Part shown: in pieces, positions 34,826 to 43,986 of the stretch
Layout: each line of letters begins with the position of its first letter
Position numbering within the stretch: the stretch's first letter is position 1
NCBI GenBank assembly: GCA_036508135.1
Contig: DATCHW010000207.1
Location: 70,661 to 134,660, forward strand
Length of the DNA: 64,000 bases
DNA from: DATCHW01 sp036508135
GTDB taxonomy: Bacteria; Bacteroidota; Ignavibacteria; Tepidaquicellales; Tepidaquicellaceae
Direction: 5' to 3'
Program-made: the position numbers and the translations under genes
The notes under the pieces: generated by a model
The model's database searches: none
Told to the model about the DNA's origin: nothing
What the model saw: the letters and a program-made list of their open reading frames with translations, nothing else

Positions 34826-36103
34826 TTACATGGCATCAGTATAAGCATGTTCGCCGTGAAGAATTTCATCGAGTCCGATTTCTTCTTCAGCCTTAGTAAG
34901 TTTTACAGATGTTATTTTGTTGATAACCCATAGCATACACCATGTAAAAGTAAATGCATAGATTGAACTGATAACCACTGCTATCAACTGTTTTAAGAAG
35001 AAACTCGTTTCTCCATTAAGCAGACCGTTTGAACCGTTTGCATTCACTGCGACTGTACCGAATACACCTAGAAAGATAATACCAATCATACCGCCGACAC
35101 CGTGGACTCCCCATACGTCAAGAGCATCATCCCAGTCGAGTTTATTCTTAAGTGCAACCGCAAAATAGCAGATAATTCCTGCGAGTATGCCGATAATTAC
35201 TGCCGATGTTGTCGTAACATAACCAGCTGCAGGGGTGATAGTTGCAAGTCCTGCAACTGCACCCGTCAAAAGTCCGACAAACTTCGGTTTCTTTTCGAAC
35301 CACCATGCGAGCAATACCCACACGACAGCGGCGAAAGATGCGGCTATGTCAGTATTGAGAAATGCATTGGCAGTAATACTGTCAACTGCAAATTCGCTTC
35401 CCGCATTAAAGCCATACCAGCCAAACCAGAGCAAGCCCGTACCGAGTGCGATAAGCGGAATGCTGTGCAAGCCCTGTTCAACAAATTTTCTTTTACCTAC
35501 ATACAGAACGGATGCAAGTGCAGCCATACCTGCAATATTATGAACTACTATACCGCCTGCAAAGTCTTTTACTCCCCATAGCCAGAGAATTCCCCCGCCC
35601 CAGATCATGTGGACGAACGGAAAATAAACAAGAATTAACCAGAGAGTAAGAAAAATTAAGTAAGCGGTAAATTTTACACGGTTTACAAATGCACCTGTGA
35701 TAAGAGCGGGTGTGATGATGGCAAACATCATCTGGTAAGCAACGAAAACAATCATTGGAATTCCTGCATTACCGAAAATCTTAATATTGCCGGCAACCGT
35801 AGAAACGGCTGAACTTGTAGTTACGTCAATACCCCGCATGAAAATCCAGTTAAAGTTGCCAACGATACCACCAAGTAAATCAGTACCGTCAACACAATTA
35901 CCACTGAAGCACATCGAAAAACCGAATAAATACCACAGAACAGTTGTCCAACCCATAGATACAAAACTCTGTATCATAATGGCGAGGACGTTTTTTCTTC
36001 CGACGAGACCGCCGTAGAAAAATGCCAGGCCGGGAGTCATTAGCATTACAAGACTCGTAGCCAAAAGCATGAAACCGGTATTACCGGTATCCCAATTGGG
36101 CAT
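34826..36103 (-). CDS. amtB: Ammonium transporter AmtB
   Basis: A 425-aa channel of the Amt/Mep/Rh family with about 11 transmembrane helices and an N-out start lacking a long signal. The conserved LAFFYGGLVGRKN, the pore histidines in VVHNIAGMAALAS and DVWGVHGVGG, and GLLWFGWYGFNAGSEF are all present. A near-perfect ribosome-binding site AAGGAGG lies 6 bases upstream of the ATG, unusually strong for this window. The partner PII gene glnK, usually adjacent, is not seen. Confidence 0.96.
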   Translation of the reverse strand: MPNWDTGNTGFMLLATSLVMLMTPGLAFFYGGLVGRKNVLAIMIQSFVSMGWTTVLWYLFGFSMCFSGNCVDGTDLLGGIVGNFNWIFMRGIDVTTSSAVSTVAGNIKIFGNAGIPMIVFVAYQMMFAIITPALITGAFVNRVKFTAYLIFLTLWLILVYFPFVHMIWGGGILWLWGVKDFAGGIVVHNIAGMAALASVLYVGKRKFVEQGLHSIPLIALGTGLLWFGWYGFNAGSEFAVDSITANAFLNTDIAASFAAVVWVLLAWWFEKKPKFVGLLTGAVAGLATITPAAGYVTTTSAVIIGILAGIICYFAVALKNKLDWDDALDVWGVHGVGGMIGIIFLGVFGTVAVNANGSNGLLNGETSFFLKQLIAVVISSIYAFTFTWCMLWVINKITSVKLTKAEEEIGLDEILHGEHAYTDAM

Positions 36104-36218
36104 AAAAGACCTCCTTTTAATTTGTTAAAGAACGAGATTTGTTACAAAACTAATTAAATGCTAAAAAAGTAACAACAATAAAAATTATATGAAGACTGTC
36201 TTTTAAAATGAAGTGAAG

Positions 36219-37058
36219 TTATTCGACATTATTTACCGCAAGAACAGGTATATCCGATAAACCTATTACCGATTCCGTAATTCTGTCAGTGAAATACAAC
36301 GACAACCCTTTTTTCCTTTTTATTCCCATCGTGATTAAATCGGCATTAATGCTGTTTGCATATTTTACTATAGATGATTCTATACTTTTTCCTGCCCGGA
36401 TAACGACATTGAAGTCGGCGGAGAAATTCTTCTTGAAGATTTCTATTCTTGATTTTACCGTTTCATATTCTTCGAATCTGGATTTAGTATTGACATACAA
36501 AAGTCTTATCGAAGCATTTGAACCTTTAAGGATTTCGTTCACATGAGAAAACACTTTTACTGCATTTTCAAAAAAATCCGAAGCAAAAATAACTTTCTTT
36601 ATTTTCGAAGCTTTAGCATTTTTTTTCACAACAAATACGGGTAAATCAGTGAGCCGCAGTACTCTTTCTGTATTGGCACCGATTTTAATTTTATCTGACT
36701 TTTCTCCCCCACCCATTATAATGAAATCCGGCTGAAGTTCTTCGGCATAGTCAAGAATCTCGTTATAAATGTTCTTCGCAAAAATGACCTTACAAATTAC
36801 TTTTGAAGTCCCGGTAAAATAACGTTTCCGCATTTCCTGCAAAAATAATAATGATGCATCCTGAATTCTTTTAACGGCGCTTTTGAGTTCTTTGTCGTAC
36901 AGGCTGTAATCGTCAAGTTCGGTCACATAAAAATCCGGGAATATTGCGGTATGAAAAAGATATATTTTAGCACCAGTTGTGTTTGCTAGTTCGGATGCAT
37001 ATAGAATAGCCGATTCGGAATTTCCCGATAAATCAACAGGTACTAAAATTTTTTTCAT
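36219..37058 (-). CDS. Universal stress protein, tandem UspA domains
   Basis: I prefer the ATG at 37058 (MKKILVPVD), because the family begins at this point; starts at 37067 or 37130 would add a short hydrophobic leader with no homology. The product has two UspA domains: the first (~1-145) with the ATP-type loop GGGEKSDKIKIGANTERVLR, the second (~150-279) beginning KKVIFASDF with MGIKRKKGLSLYFTDRITESV. Tandem Usp proteins bind nucleotides and protect cells in stress. It is 115 bp upstream of amtB on the same strand and may or may not be co-regulated. Confidence 0.88.
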   Translation of the reverse strand: MKKILVPVDLSGNSESAILYASELANTTGAKIYLFHTAIFPDFYVTELDDYSLYDKELKSAVKRIQDASLLFLQEMRKRYFTGTSKVICKVIFAKNIYNEILDYAEELQPDFIIMGGGEKSDKIKIGANTERVLRLTDLPVFVVKKNAKASKIKKVIFASDFFENAVKVFSHVNEILKGSNASIRLLYVNTKSRFEEYETVKSRIEIFKKNFSADFNVVIRAGKSIESSIVKYANSINADLITMGIKRKKGLSLYFTDRITESVIGLSDIPVLAVNNVE

Positions 37059-37458
37059 ATCCGGCATAATTAAAATTATGATAATTACTTTTAAAATAAC
37101 ATACAAAATATCAGTGATGTAAATCGACAACTAACAGAAAATTTAAGCAATTTGTTTTTATGAGGTTGACATGTTTAACCAAACTGTTGTACATTTATTT
37201 AATTTTTCCGCTAAACCGAACCGCAACGCAACGCTTCTAATCCCTGCAAAAACAAAAGGTTGGCAACCACCGAAACTTTAGCAACAAACGTGACACACCG
37301 GATAATCTAAGCTACCTGATTGGAAAATGAACAAATATCAAAAACGATTTGTTTATTTAAGGACAGCTGTATTTCGGGTGAAAGAGATTTTTAAGCAGGA
37401 ACCGGTTAAAAGAGAACTACCCCAGAGAAGATATTGCTAACAATTAAATCATATAAAA
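37059..37458. other. Intergenic region without a supported gene
   Basis: About 400 bases between a divergent universal stress protein and a VOC gene. A 37-codon open frame near 37327 (MNKYQKRF...) has no support from codon use or homology I recognise. No clear promoter, RNA fold or repeat could be assigned. Confidence 0.3.
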
Positions 37459-37860
37459 ATGGCAACAAAAATGTTTATAAACCTTGCGGTTAAAGACCTC
37501 AAACAAACAATGGATTTTTTCTCTAAACTTGGATTTTTATACAATCCACAGTTTACAGATGACAATGCAGCCTGTATGGTTATCAATGACGACTGTTCTG
37601 TGATGCTATTGGCAGAGGCTTTTTTCAAAACTTTCACTAAAAAAGAATTGGTAGATGCTCATAAAAGTACTGAAGTTCTAACTGCAATATCGGCTGACAG
37701 TAAAGATAAAGTAAACGAAATACTGGATAAAGCATTAGCAATGGGGGCGACAGAGGCAAGAGAACCACAAGACCTCGGCTTTATGTATGGACGAAGTTTT
37801 AGCGACTTAGACGGACATATTTGGGAAATTATTTGGATGGACCAAAGTGTGATGAAATAA
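37459..37860 (+). CDS. VOC family (glyoxalase/bleomycin-resistance) protein
   Basis: A 133-aa protein with the betaalphabetabetabeta pattern of vicinal-oxygen-chelate proteins: FINLAVKDLKQTMDFFSKLGF at the start, then DPDGHIWE-like SDLDGHIWEIIWMD near the end, where the metal-ligand Glu is expected. It resembles the lactoylglutathione-lyase-like VOC group that often adjoins stress genes. No specific substrate is known. It stands alone. Confidence 0.85.
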   Translation: MATKMFINLAVKDLKQTMDFFSKLGFLYNPQFTDDNAACMVINDDCSVMLLAEAFFKTFTKKELVDAHKSTEVLTAISADSKDKVNEILDKALAMGATEAREPQDLGFMYGRSFSDLDGHIWEIIWMDQSVMK

Positions 37861-37930
37861 CGAGAAGGAATTGAAATCCGGAACACCGGTGTATAATAAT
37901 TGGTCATATACCTAAAGACAACGAGATTAA

Positions 37931-38086
37931 AAGAATAGCAACTTAAAACCCGGAAAAACTGTCCGGGATAATTACAAAGCTATTGAAGAAACAATTTTAG
38001 ATGGAATCATTCCAAATAATTATGAAAAAGTAAAGGAATTTTTATTTAAAATTTTTGATGATATATTAAAAAATGCAAAAAGCTAA
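37931..38086 (+). pseudogene. 3' remnant of a CCA-tRNA-nucleotidyltransferase/HD-type gene
   Basis: An open frame without a start codon runs from just after a stop at 37928 to TAA at 38084-38086. It encodes NLKPGKTVRDNYKAIEE and then ILDGIIPNNYE, which resembles the C-terminal tail of CCA-adding/HD-domain nucleotidyltransferases of the Bacteroidota type. No upstream part of such a gene is present. The frame overlaps the start of the next gene by 14 bp. The identification rests on pattern memory and is moderate. Confidence 0.45.
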
Positions 38087-38351
38087 ATATAAAATATTAG
38101 TTCTGCTAGTTCTCATGACATCGGTTTTTACAATCGATAGCTATGAGTTTTTGCATAATCACGAATCCGGTTCGGATAATCATTGTACATCCTGCTTATT
38201 ATCTTCGTCATTAATAGCTATCGACAGTGAAGTAACCGGTATTGAGGGCTTGAAAATATTACCGGACTTTAATTTAAATCTTCCAGTTTTTTCAATTCAT
38301 TCCGAATTCACTTTATCATCTGTCTCTGACAGAGCCCCCCCTTTATCTTAA
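38073..38351 (+). CDS. Small secreted His/Cys protein ahead of a TonB receptor
   Basis: A 92-aa product with a hydrophobic N-terminus (~8-22) and a metal-binding-looking cluster, H28, H30, H37, C38 and C41 (HNHESGSDNHCTSC). The C-terminus ends in RAPPLS, a tail I associate with small proteins encoded beside TonB-dependent receptors for metals. No family name is certain (DUF2946-like is possible). It starts inside the remnant at 37931-38086 and lies 87 bp upstream of the receptor, so a common transcript is likely. Confidence 0.6.
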   Translation: MQKAKYKILVLLVLMTSVFTIDSYEFLHNHESGSDNHCTSCLLSSSLIAIDSEVTGIEGLKILPDFNLNLPVFSIHSEFTLSSVSDRAPPLS

Positions 38352-38438
38352 TAATTTAAATAGCTGCTATTTCTTTTAATAGTTCCTGGAATCAGGAATT
38401 ATGTTTTCACATTTTCTTAATTAAAAAGATAAAGGTAA

Positions 38439-40760
38439 ATGAAAAAACCATTGTTAATATTAATAATAATATCTGGCTTTTACAGATTTTTATATTCGGA
38501 GGTTCCGACTGCTAATATCCGGGGAACAGTCACAGATGAGAATTCCAAACCTCTGGAAATGGTAAGCGTTATTATTCAGGAGATTGGAATATCGACAACA
38601 ACAGATGAAGATGGAGTTTATAATTTTCTCGACATTCCGTATGGTATTTACAATTTTACATTTTCTAAAATCGGTTATTTATCTAAAACAAAATTGCTGA
38701 CTTTAAATGATTCAGTAGATAATATTAATATAAAATTAGAACAGGGTTTGATTGAAACAGTTACTATCGATGTATCAAGTTCATTCGAAGCCCAGGATAT
38801 TTCTCAAAGTACATTTTCTTCATCTACGCTAAATTCAAGAAATCTTATAAAAGAAAGAGGTGAAATTTTAGGTACAACAATTTCCGGTATTCCGGGTGTA
38901 AATCAGATTTCAACAGGCATAGGCATCGGAAAGCCTGTAATCAGGGGACTTTCTTCAAACAGCATCCTGATAATTCACGATGGCGTAAAGCAGGAATCAC
39001 AACAATGGGGTGACGAGCATGCACCCGAAATAAGTTTGTATGATATTGAAAAAATTGACATACTCAGAGGACCAGCAAGCTTAGTCTATGGCTCGGAAGG
39101 AATTGGAGGAGTCGTTAATATTATTTCAAAACCTTTACAATACTCAAATCTTAATAATATTCTTACATACGGAAATTTCGATATGGGTTTCTTTTCGGTC
39201 AATAACGAAGGGACCGGAAATATTACATTTGGAGCCGGTTTAAAGAATATTGGTTTCAAAGGTCACTTCGGATACGGGAAGTCAGGTGATGTGAAAACAC
39301 CGGAGGGAATATTTTTAATAAATTCATTAAATAGTTTAACTAAAGATACAATCAAAGGTGGAATATTGGCAAATAGCGGGACTAAAGAATTTGAAGGAGG
39401 GTTATCATTCGGCATAAAAGGAAATTTTGGTTATATCGACGCTGGATTTGAGACATTTAACAGGGAAATCCAGATGCATGACCCAAACCTTCTATCTACA
39501 GGAAATCAGCTTTTAAACACAAATCAGTTTGAACTAAGCGGAAACTTTAACCTGAGTAAGAAATTTCATCTGGAGCCAATTTTATCTTACCAGATGCACG
39601 ACAGAAAAGAATATGAATCTATCGAAGATAAGAACAATGATATATCAACACTGTATTGGAAACTACATACGTTCCAGGGAGATATCCGATTGCATAATGC
39701 TTTAAATGTAAATTTATCCGGAACAATTGGAATTATGGTTTCCAACGAACAAAATAACAGTCTTGGAGTAGAGAAATTAATTCCCAGATATAATTCCACA
39801 AGTTATGGAATCTATGCTCTCGAGAAATACAATATAGACAAATTTACTTTTTCTGCGGGTTTAAGATATGACGCCAAAAATCTAAATATTAAAAGTACTA
39901 TATTTAAAAATGATTCTTTGGGAAATCCTTCTAAAGTAATTAACCCTCAAAATATTAATTTCAGTGCCATAAGCGGTTCTGCCGGGATTGTTTTCAGACC
40001 GAACGAAAGTATTGATATATTTAGCAATATCGGTAGAGGCTGGAGGGCACCATCGGAGTTCGAACTTTTTGTAGATGGTGTTCACGAAGGAACGAACAGG
40101 GTTGAAAGAGGAATTATTACTTTGAATCCGAATGCATCTCCCGACCCGGAAACTTCCCTGAATATCGATTTAGGTTTGAGAGCAAGGCTGGGAACCTTAA
40201 ATGCAGAAGTTTCCTTATTCAACAATATATTGAATAATTATATTTATCCGTCACCGACAAATATTATTGATTCTGCTTCGGGTTTGAGGATTTTTAATAT
40301 AGTGCAGGATAAAAGTACATTCGGGGGAATCGAATACAGCTTTCAGTTTCAGCCCCTCGATTTTATCTTATTAAGCTTGAATGGTGATTACATATTTACA
40401 ATAAATAATGCAACCGATAATCCTCTGCCATTCACCCCTCCTTCAAAAAATATTATCGAGTTAAAATTACAAAAGAATAATTTATGGAAACTTTACAACC
40501 CATATTTTTCTTTTAAAACTAAAATAGTTGCACCACAGAAAAATGTTGATCCGCTGGAAACTAAAACTGACGGTTACGCATTATTTAATTTTGGAATGGG
40601 GTTTGATTTTATAACGGCAAAGACCGTTGCATCCGTCGATTTTTCGGTTGATAATATCTTGGATACAAAATATGTTGACCATTTAAGCAGGTATAAAAGT
40701 TATGCGCTGAACCCGGGCAGGAGTATTAATTTGAAGTTGTCCGTTCCGTTTCAGTTTTAG
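38439..40760 (+). CDS. TonB-dependent outer-membrane receptor
   Basis: A 773-aa receptor: signal peptide (~1-20), carboxypeptidase-regulatory-like domain (~25-105, IRGTVTDENSKPLEMVSV), plug domain (~125-230, with QWGDEHAPEISLYDIEKIDILRGPASLVYGSEGIGGVV broken into its usual pieces), and a ~540-residue beta barrel ending in aromatic F. The plug resembles those of metal/siderophore receptors. With the small His/Cys protein upstream, uptake of a metal such as zinc or copper is a reasonable inference, not shown. No tonB/exbBD is in the window. Confidence 0.93.
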   Translation: MKKPLLILIIISGFYRFLYSEVPTANIRGTVTDENSKPLEMVSVIIQEIGISTTTDEDGVYNFLDIPYGIYNFTFSKIGYLSKTKLLTLNDSVDNINIKLEQGLIETVTIDVSSSFEAQDISQSTFSSSTLNSRNLIKERGEILGTTISGIPGVNQISTGIGIGKPVIRGLSSNSILIIHDGVKQESQQWGDEHAPEISLYDIEKIDILRGPASLVYGSEGIGGVVNIISKPLQYSNLNNILTYGNFDMGFFSVNNEGTGNITFGAGLKNIGFKGHFGYGKSGDVKTPEGIFLINSLNSLTKDTIKGGILANSGTKEFEGGLSFGIKGNFGYIDAGFETFNREIQMHDPNLLSTGNQLLNTNQFELSGNFNLSKKFHLEPILSYQMHDRKEYESIEDKNNDISTLYWKLHTFQGDIRLHNALNVNLSGTIGIMVSNEQNNSLGVEKLIPRYNSTSYGIYALEKYNIDKFTFSAGLRYDAKNLNIKSTIFKNDSLGNPSKVINPQNINFSAISGSAGIVFRPNESIDIFSNIGRGWRAPSEFELFVDGVHEGTNRVERGIITLNPNASPDPETSLNIDLGLRARLGTLNAEVSLFNNILNNYIYPSPTNIIDSASGLRIFNIVQDKSTFGGIEYSFQFQPLDFILLSLNGDYIFTINNATDNPLPFTPPSKNIIELKLQKNNLWKLYNPYFSFKTKIVAPQKNVDPLETKTDGYALFNFGMGFDFITAKTVASVDFSVDNILDTKYVDHLSRYKSYALNPGRSINLKLSVPFQF

Positions 40761-40784
40761 GAGAGATTTGAAACGGATGCTATG

Positions 40785-41369
40785 TTAATATACTTTTATT
40801 ATCTCCCCTGTTGCGCATCCTTCGACACTCTTTACATATGCTGCAACAACTTTACGCATTTCTGCGGGTATATGTCCCGGGAAAAAACCTTCATATATCT
40901 TTGCTGAATCTTCTACGACCCCCGGGCTTACAATATTTATCCTCGTTATTAATTCGCGTGAAGCACCAATTACAAAACTGTTCAGTCCGCCGTTTACAAG
41001 CGCGGCAGAAGCAGAATGCTTTACGGGGTCATCAGAAAGAATTCCACTCGTCAGCGTAAAAGAATCCTTCACATATTTCTGCCCGATTAACACCGTATTA
41101 ACCTGTCCCATTAATTTACTTTTTATACCGGCATACATATTTTCTTCTGTCATCGTCCGGAAATCCCCGAAATACACACTACCCGCCGCAATAACGCAGG
41201 CGTCTATGTTTCCGAGTTTTTCAAACATTGCCTCTATGGAATCCGCGGATTCGATATCTACTTTCACATCTGCATTTCTGCCGGCTTTTATTATTTCATT
41301 CCTTTTAGAAAGTTCTTCGGTAACCTTTTTTCCGATAATGCCGCCGGCACCTATTATCAAAATTTTCAT
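40785..41369 (-). CDS. Atypical short-chain dehydrogenase
   Basis: A 194-aa Rossmann protein. The NAD(P)-binding motif GAGGIIGKK is at ~7-15, AAGSVYFGD marks the NNAG position, and a Ser is kept in TLTSGILS. The catalytic YxxxK is missing: the expected site reads KHSASAALVNG, with His for Tyr and no Lys. It belongs to a small SDR subgroup with this degenerate site, so activity is doubtful or follows another route. It is 2 bp downstream of the 168-aa gene, a clear operon pair. Confidence 0.82.
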   Translation of the reverse strand: MKILIIGAGGIIGKKVTEELSKRNEIIKAGRNADVKVDIESADSIEAMFEKLGNIDACVIAAGSVYFGDFRTMTEENMYAGIKSKLMGQVNTVLIGQKYVKDSFTLTSGILSDDPVKHSASAALVNGGLNSFVIGASRELITRINIVSPGVVEDSAKIYEGFFPGHIPAEMRKVVAAYVKSVEGCATGEIIKVY

Positions 41370-41371
41370 AA

Positions 41372-41878
41372 TTATAATTTTTGTTTTATTTTATTTAAAA
41401 TTGATTTTATTTCTTTTTCGGTAATAATCTTCTCTGAATCAATAACGTCTATCGCCATGTTTATAGAAATATAGTAACTTGATTCACCGTTAGTATTTTC
41501 ATCTCCAAAAATAATCTCATTTAAAAGATTATATGCCGAATAAAATATTTTTTCTACAGCACAGGGCAAATCCCAGTCATCATCATGTAAAGCCGTTACC
41601 GGGTCGGAAAAATCTTTATACAAAGTTTTTATTCTTTCTTTGCCTTCAACCGTTTTGCTTGAATCCAAATTATTCAAAATGTCTTCTGCTTCCGCTGTAA
41701 CATCGTGTAACAGATTTTTATTGACGCTATGTTTCAGCAAAACGATCGAATCTCTATAAGTTAATTTGTTTTTTTCCGAATACTTCTCCCAGACAGGTAA
41801 AGCAATTTTTATAAGCATTATCGAAAGGGCAAGTTTTTGCTTCTCCGATAAAGAGTTACAATATTCTCGTAAAGTCAC
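41372..41878 (-). CDS. Hypothetical helical protein, 168 aa
   Basis: An all-helical cytoplasmic protein with KQKLALSIMLIKIALPVWEKYSEKNKLTY and DDWDLPCAVEKIFYSAYNLLNEIIFGDEN. The overall layout recalls DUF416/YjaG-type proteins, but I cannot confirm this. It is the first gene of a two-gene unit with the atypical SDR. Confidence 0.6.
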   Translation of the reverse strand: MTLREYCNSLSEKQKLALSIMLIKIALPVWEKYSEKNKLTYRDSIVLLKHSVNKNLLHDVTAEAEDILNNLDSSKTVEGKERIKTLYKDFSDPVTALHDDDWDLPCAVEKIFYSAYNLLNEIIFGDENTNGESSYYISINMAIDVIDSEKIITEKEIKSILNKIKQKL

Positions 41879-42000
41879 TTAGTATTAAAATAATTTGTAA
41901 ATGAAGTTACAATACAGACAGGCTTATTTCTATGGATTTTTGAATGCGATGTCGGTTATAAGAAAAATTGTCCGGTTTTATTTCACAGCAGATTAATATT

Positions 42001-43128
42001 TCAACTTTTTGCGTCTGAGTCATTTCCTTTTGAATTCATAGCGGCTTCTTTATATTCTTTCACCAAAGAGTCCATCAATTCTTTTACGGAAATTATGCCT
42101 TTGGTTCTGAATGCGTTTTCACCGGCAAATGCAAAGCCGTGCTCTAAGTTTCCCTTATATGCATTTGTCAGGGCAAGAGCGATGCAATAAGGTGCGGCTG
42201 TATAATCACAGGTTTTTATGCAATGATATGGACATTTGAACGGTTGTTTTTTTCCATTTTCAACTGCTTTAAGAAATTTATTTTTTATTGCTCTGCCCGG
42301 CATACCGACCGGGCTTTTTATAATAACGATATCTTCTTCACTGGAATCAATGTAAGTTTGCTTGAACTCCATCGAAGCATCGCATTCAAAAGTCGGGACA
42401 AACCTTGTTCCCAATTGCACACCTGAAGCTCCGAGTTGAAAGAATTTATGGATATCTTTGCCTGTATAAATTCCGCCGGCGGCAATAACAGGAATCAATT
42501 TATTATATTTTTTCTCGAAGGGTTTTAATGCTTCGATGACCTCGGGAATGATTTTTTCCAGGATAAAATCGATATCATTAATTTGCTCTTCTTTAAAACC
42601 AAGATGACCGCCTGCCATTGGACCTTCAACAACTACTGCATCCGGTGGATAATCGTATTTCTCCGTCCAGGATTTTGTTATTATACTTGCGGCTCTCGCC
42701 GAAGAAACAATAGGGACTAATTTTGTCTTTGTATCTTTTTTTAGAAACCCCGGGAGATGAAGCGGAAGCCCGGCACCAGAAAATATAATATCGACTTTTT
42801 CTTCAATGCAAGTGTTTATCATATCGGCGTAATTTGTTAAAGCACCCATTATATTAACACCAATGATACCTTTAGTCAACTCTTTTGCCTTTTTAATCTC
42901 TCTCTTTAATGCCCGAATGCTTGCCCCAAGAAAGTCATTGCCATTATCAAGTTCTTCAAACCCGATACCTGCGGTAGCAATAACGCCTATTCCACCTTCA
43001 TTTGCAACTGCGGCTGCCAGATTAGCAAGCGAAATTCTTACACCCATACCGCCTTGAATTATAGGAAGTTTTGCCAATAAATCACCTATCCTTAATTCTT
43101 TTATGTCTTTTATATTCATTAAATTCAA
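42001..43128 (-). CDS. Nitronate monooxygenase (2-nitropropane dioxygenase family)
   Basis: A 375-aa FMN TIM-barrel protein with PIIQGGMGVRIS at ~24-35, VVVEGPMAGGHLGF near 165-178, and AAGGIYTGKDIHKFFQLGASGVQLGTRF at ~221-248, all typical of the NMO family. It oxidises alkyl nitronates; related proteins include FabK-like enoyl-ACP reductases, so a lipid role cannot be excluded. A C-terminal cysteine-rich stretch, CPYHCIKTCDYTAAPYC, is a recurrent feature of one NMO subgroup. It is monocistronic. Confidence 0.9.
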   Translation of the reverse strand: MNLMNIKDIKELRIGDLLAKLPIIQGGMGVRISLANLAAAVANEGGIGVIATAGIGFEELDNGNDFLGASIRALKREIKKAKELTKGIIGVNIMGALTNYADMINTCIEEKVDIIFSGAGLPLHLPGFLKKDTKTKLVPIVSSARAASIITKSWTEKYDYPPDAVVVEGPMAGGHLGFKEEQINDIDFILEKIIPEVIEALKPFEKKYNKLIPVIAAGGIYTGKDIHKFFQLGASGVQLGTRFVPTFECDASMEFKQTYIDSSEEDIVIIKSPVGMPGRAIKNKFLKAVENGKKQPFKCPYHCIKTCDYTAAPYCIALALTNAYKGNLEHGFAFAGENAFRTKGIISVKELMDSLVKEYKEAAMNSKGNDSDAKS

Positions 43129-43312
43129 TCGTTTATATACAATGGTTTAATTCGGCATTTTGAATTTGAAAATCTTTTTAAATTTGTTTTTAATATATAC
43201 GAGTGAATCTATCTCGTTTAATGGATTTTAAACGAAGGACAATCGATTCGTAAAAAACGGAATATTTATATATATCCGGAATAATATTAAAAAAACAGAT
43301 TTAATATAATCT

Positions 43313-43531
43313 CTATTTGGAACAAAAATAAGTGTAAAAAGTTGTCTCTGCCAAAATTATGATTATTACGGAAAGAGCGTATTGAATGAGCCCTGTATAA
43401 AATAGTAATTCATAAATCGTTCTGTTTTTTATTTCGGCTCTCAGGGAAAACCAAACTTCCGGAGAAACGTTACATTCTTCAATTAGTCTTTTTTCAACGT
43501 TTTGAGTGTGACTAAATAAAATCTTTAATTT
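43313..43531 (-). pseudogene. Start-less membrane-protein fragment
   Basis: An open frame of ~72 codons bounded by stops, with no ATG, GTG or TTG start. It encodes NVEKRLIEECNVSPEVWFSL, then IYELLFYTGLIQYALSVIIIILAETT, a plausible transmembrane helix, ending in TAG. It may be the tail of a decayed gene. No family is recognised. Confidence 0.3.
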
Positions 43532-43690
43532 TTATTGATTTCAAAATGTAAGTACAAAACATCGAAAATTATTATTGATTTGGTCGGGGATGATCCCGAT
43601 GTATTCCTGATAAATCATCTAAGAATCGGGAAAGGTCGGGACGCCCTCTTTGATCCGAAAAATAACAAATCGATAAGTAATGTATGCCAT

Positions 43691-43739
43691 ACTTGACTAA
43701 ATGTAAAATATACTTGACATTTTGTAAAATTTGTTTTAC
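43691..43739 (+). promoter_or_regulatory. Direct and inverted repeats upstream of the XRE gene, putative operator
   Basis: Two 19-bp direct repeats, acttgactaaatgtaaaat (43691-43709) and acttgacattttgtaaaat (43712-43730), share TTGAC and TGTAAAAT. The second runs into the palindrome GTAAAA-TTTG-TTTTAC (43724-43739). They lie ~40-85 bases upstream of the regulator's ATG, where autoregulatory operators are usual. TTGACA (43714-43719) may double as a -35 box, but a well-spaced -10 was not found. Confidence 0.5.
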
Positions 43740-43776
43740 TTTTGTATAAATTTTAAATGACGATAAACGGAGTTAG

Positions 43777-43986
43777 ATGAAAACCAATTTAAGAAAATTC
43801 AGATTTGAAAAAGGGGACTTAAGCCAACAGGAGTTAGCTGATATGGTACAAGTATCCCGTCAAACAATAGTAGCAATTGAGCGGGGAGACTACAATTTAT
43901 CAGTTAGGCTCGCTCTTTTGTTGGCTGAAAAACTCGGTACAACCGTCGAAGAACTTTTTAAATTAGAGGAAAAAGATTATGTTTAA
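43777..43986 (+). CDS. XRE-family helix-turn-helix regulator
   Basis: A 69-aa protein that is essentially one HTH domain: SQQELADMVQVSRQTIVAIERGDYNLS (~16-42), then LALLLAEKLGTTVEELF. It is the small YozG/Cro-type regulator commonly paired with a membrane protein. GGAG lies 4 bases before the ATG. The stop overlaps the next ATG by 8 bases (ATGTTTAA), so translation is coupled. Upstream repeats suggest it regulates its own promoter. Confidence 0.92.
   Translation: MKTNLRKFRFEKGDLSQQELADMVQVSRQTIVAIERGDYNLSVRLALLLAEKLGTTVEELFKLEEKDYV

Larger units (their letters stand above)
43129..43776. other. Intergenic region with a reading-frame remnant and regulatory repeats
   Basis: This 648-base gap has no complete gene. 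The minus strand 43313-43531 is open without an ATG and encodes a hydrophobic C-terminal fragment (see separate entry). At ~43583-43660 there are short palindromes such as GGGATGATCCCG. The last ~90 bases hold the putative control region of the XRE gene. Confidence 0.5.
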
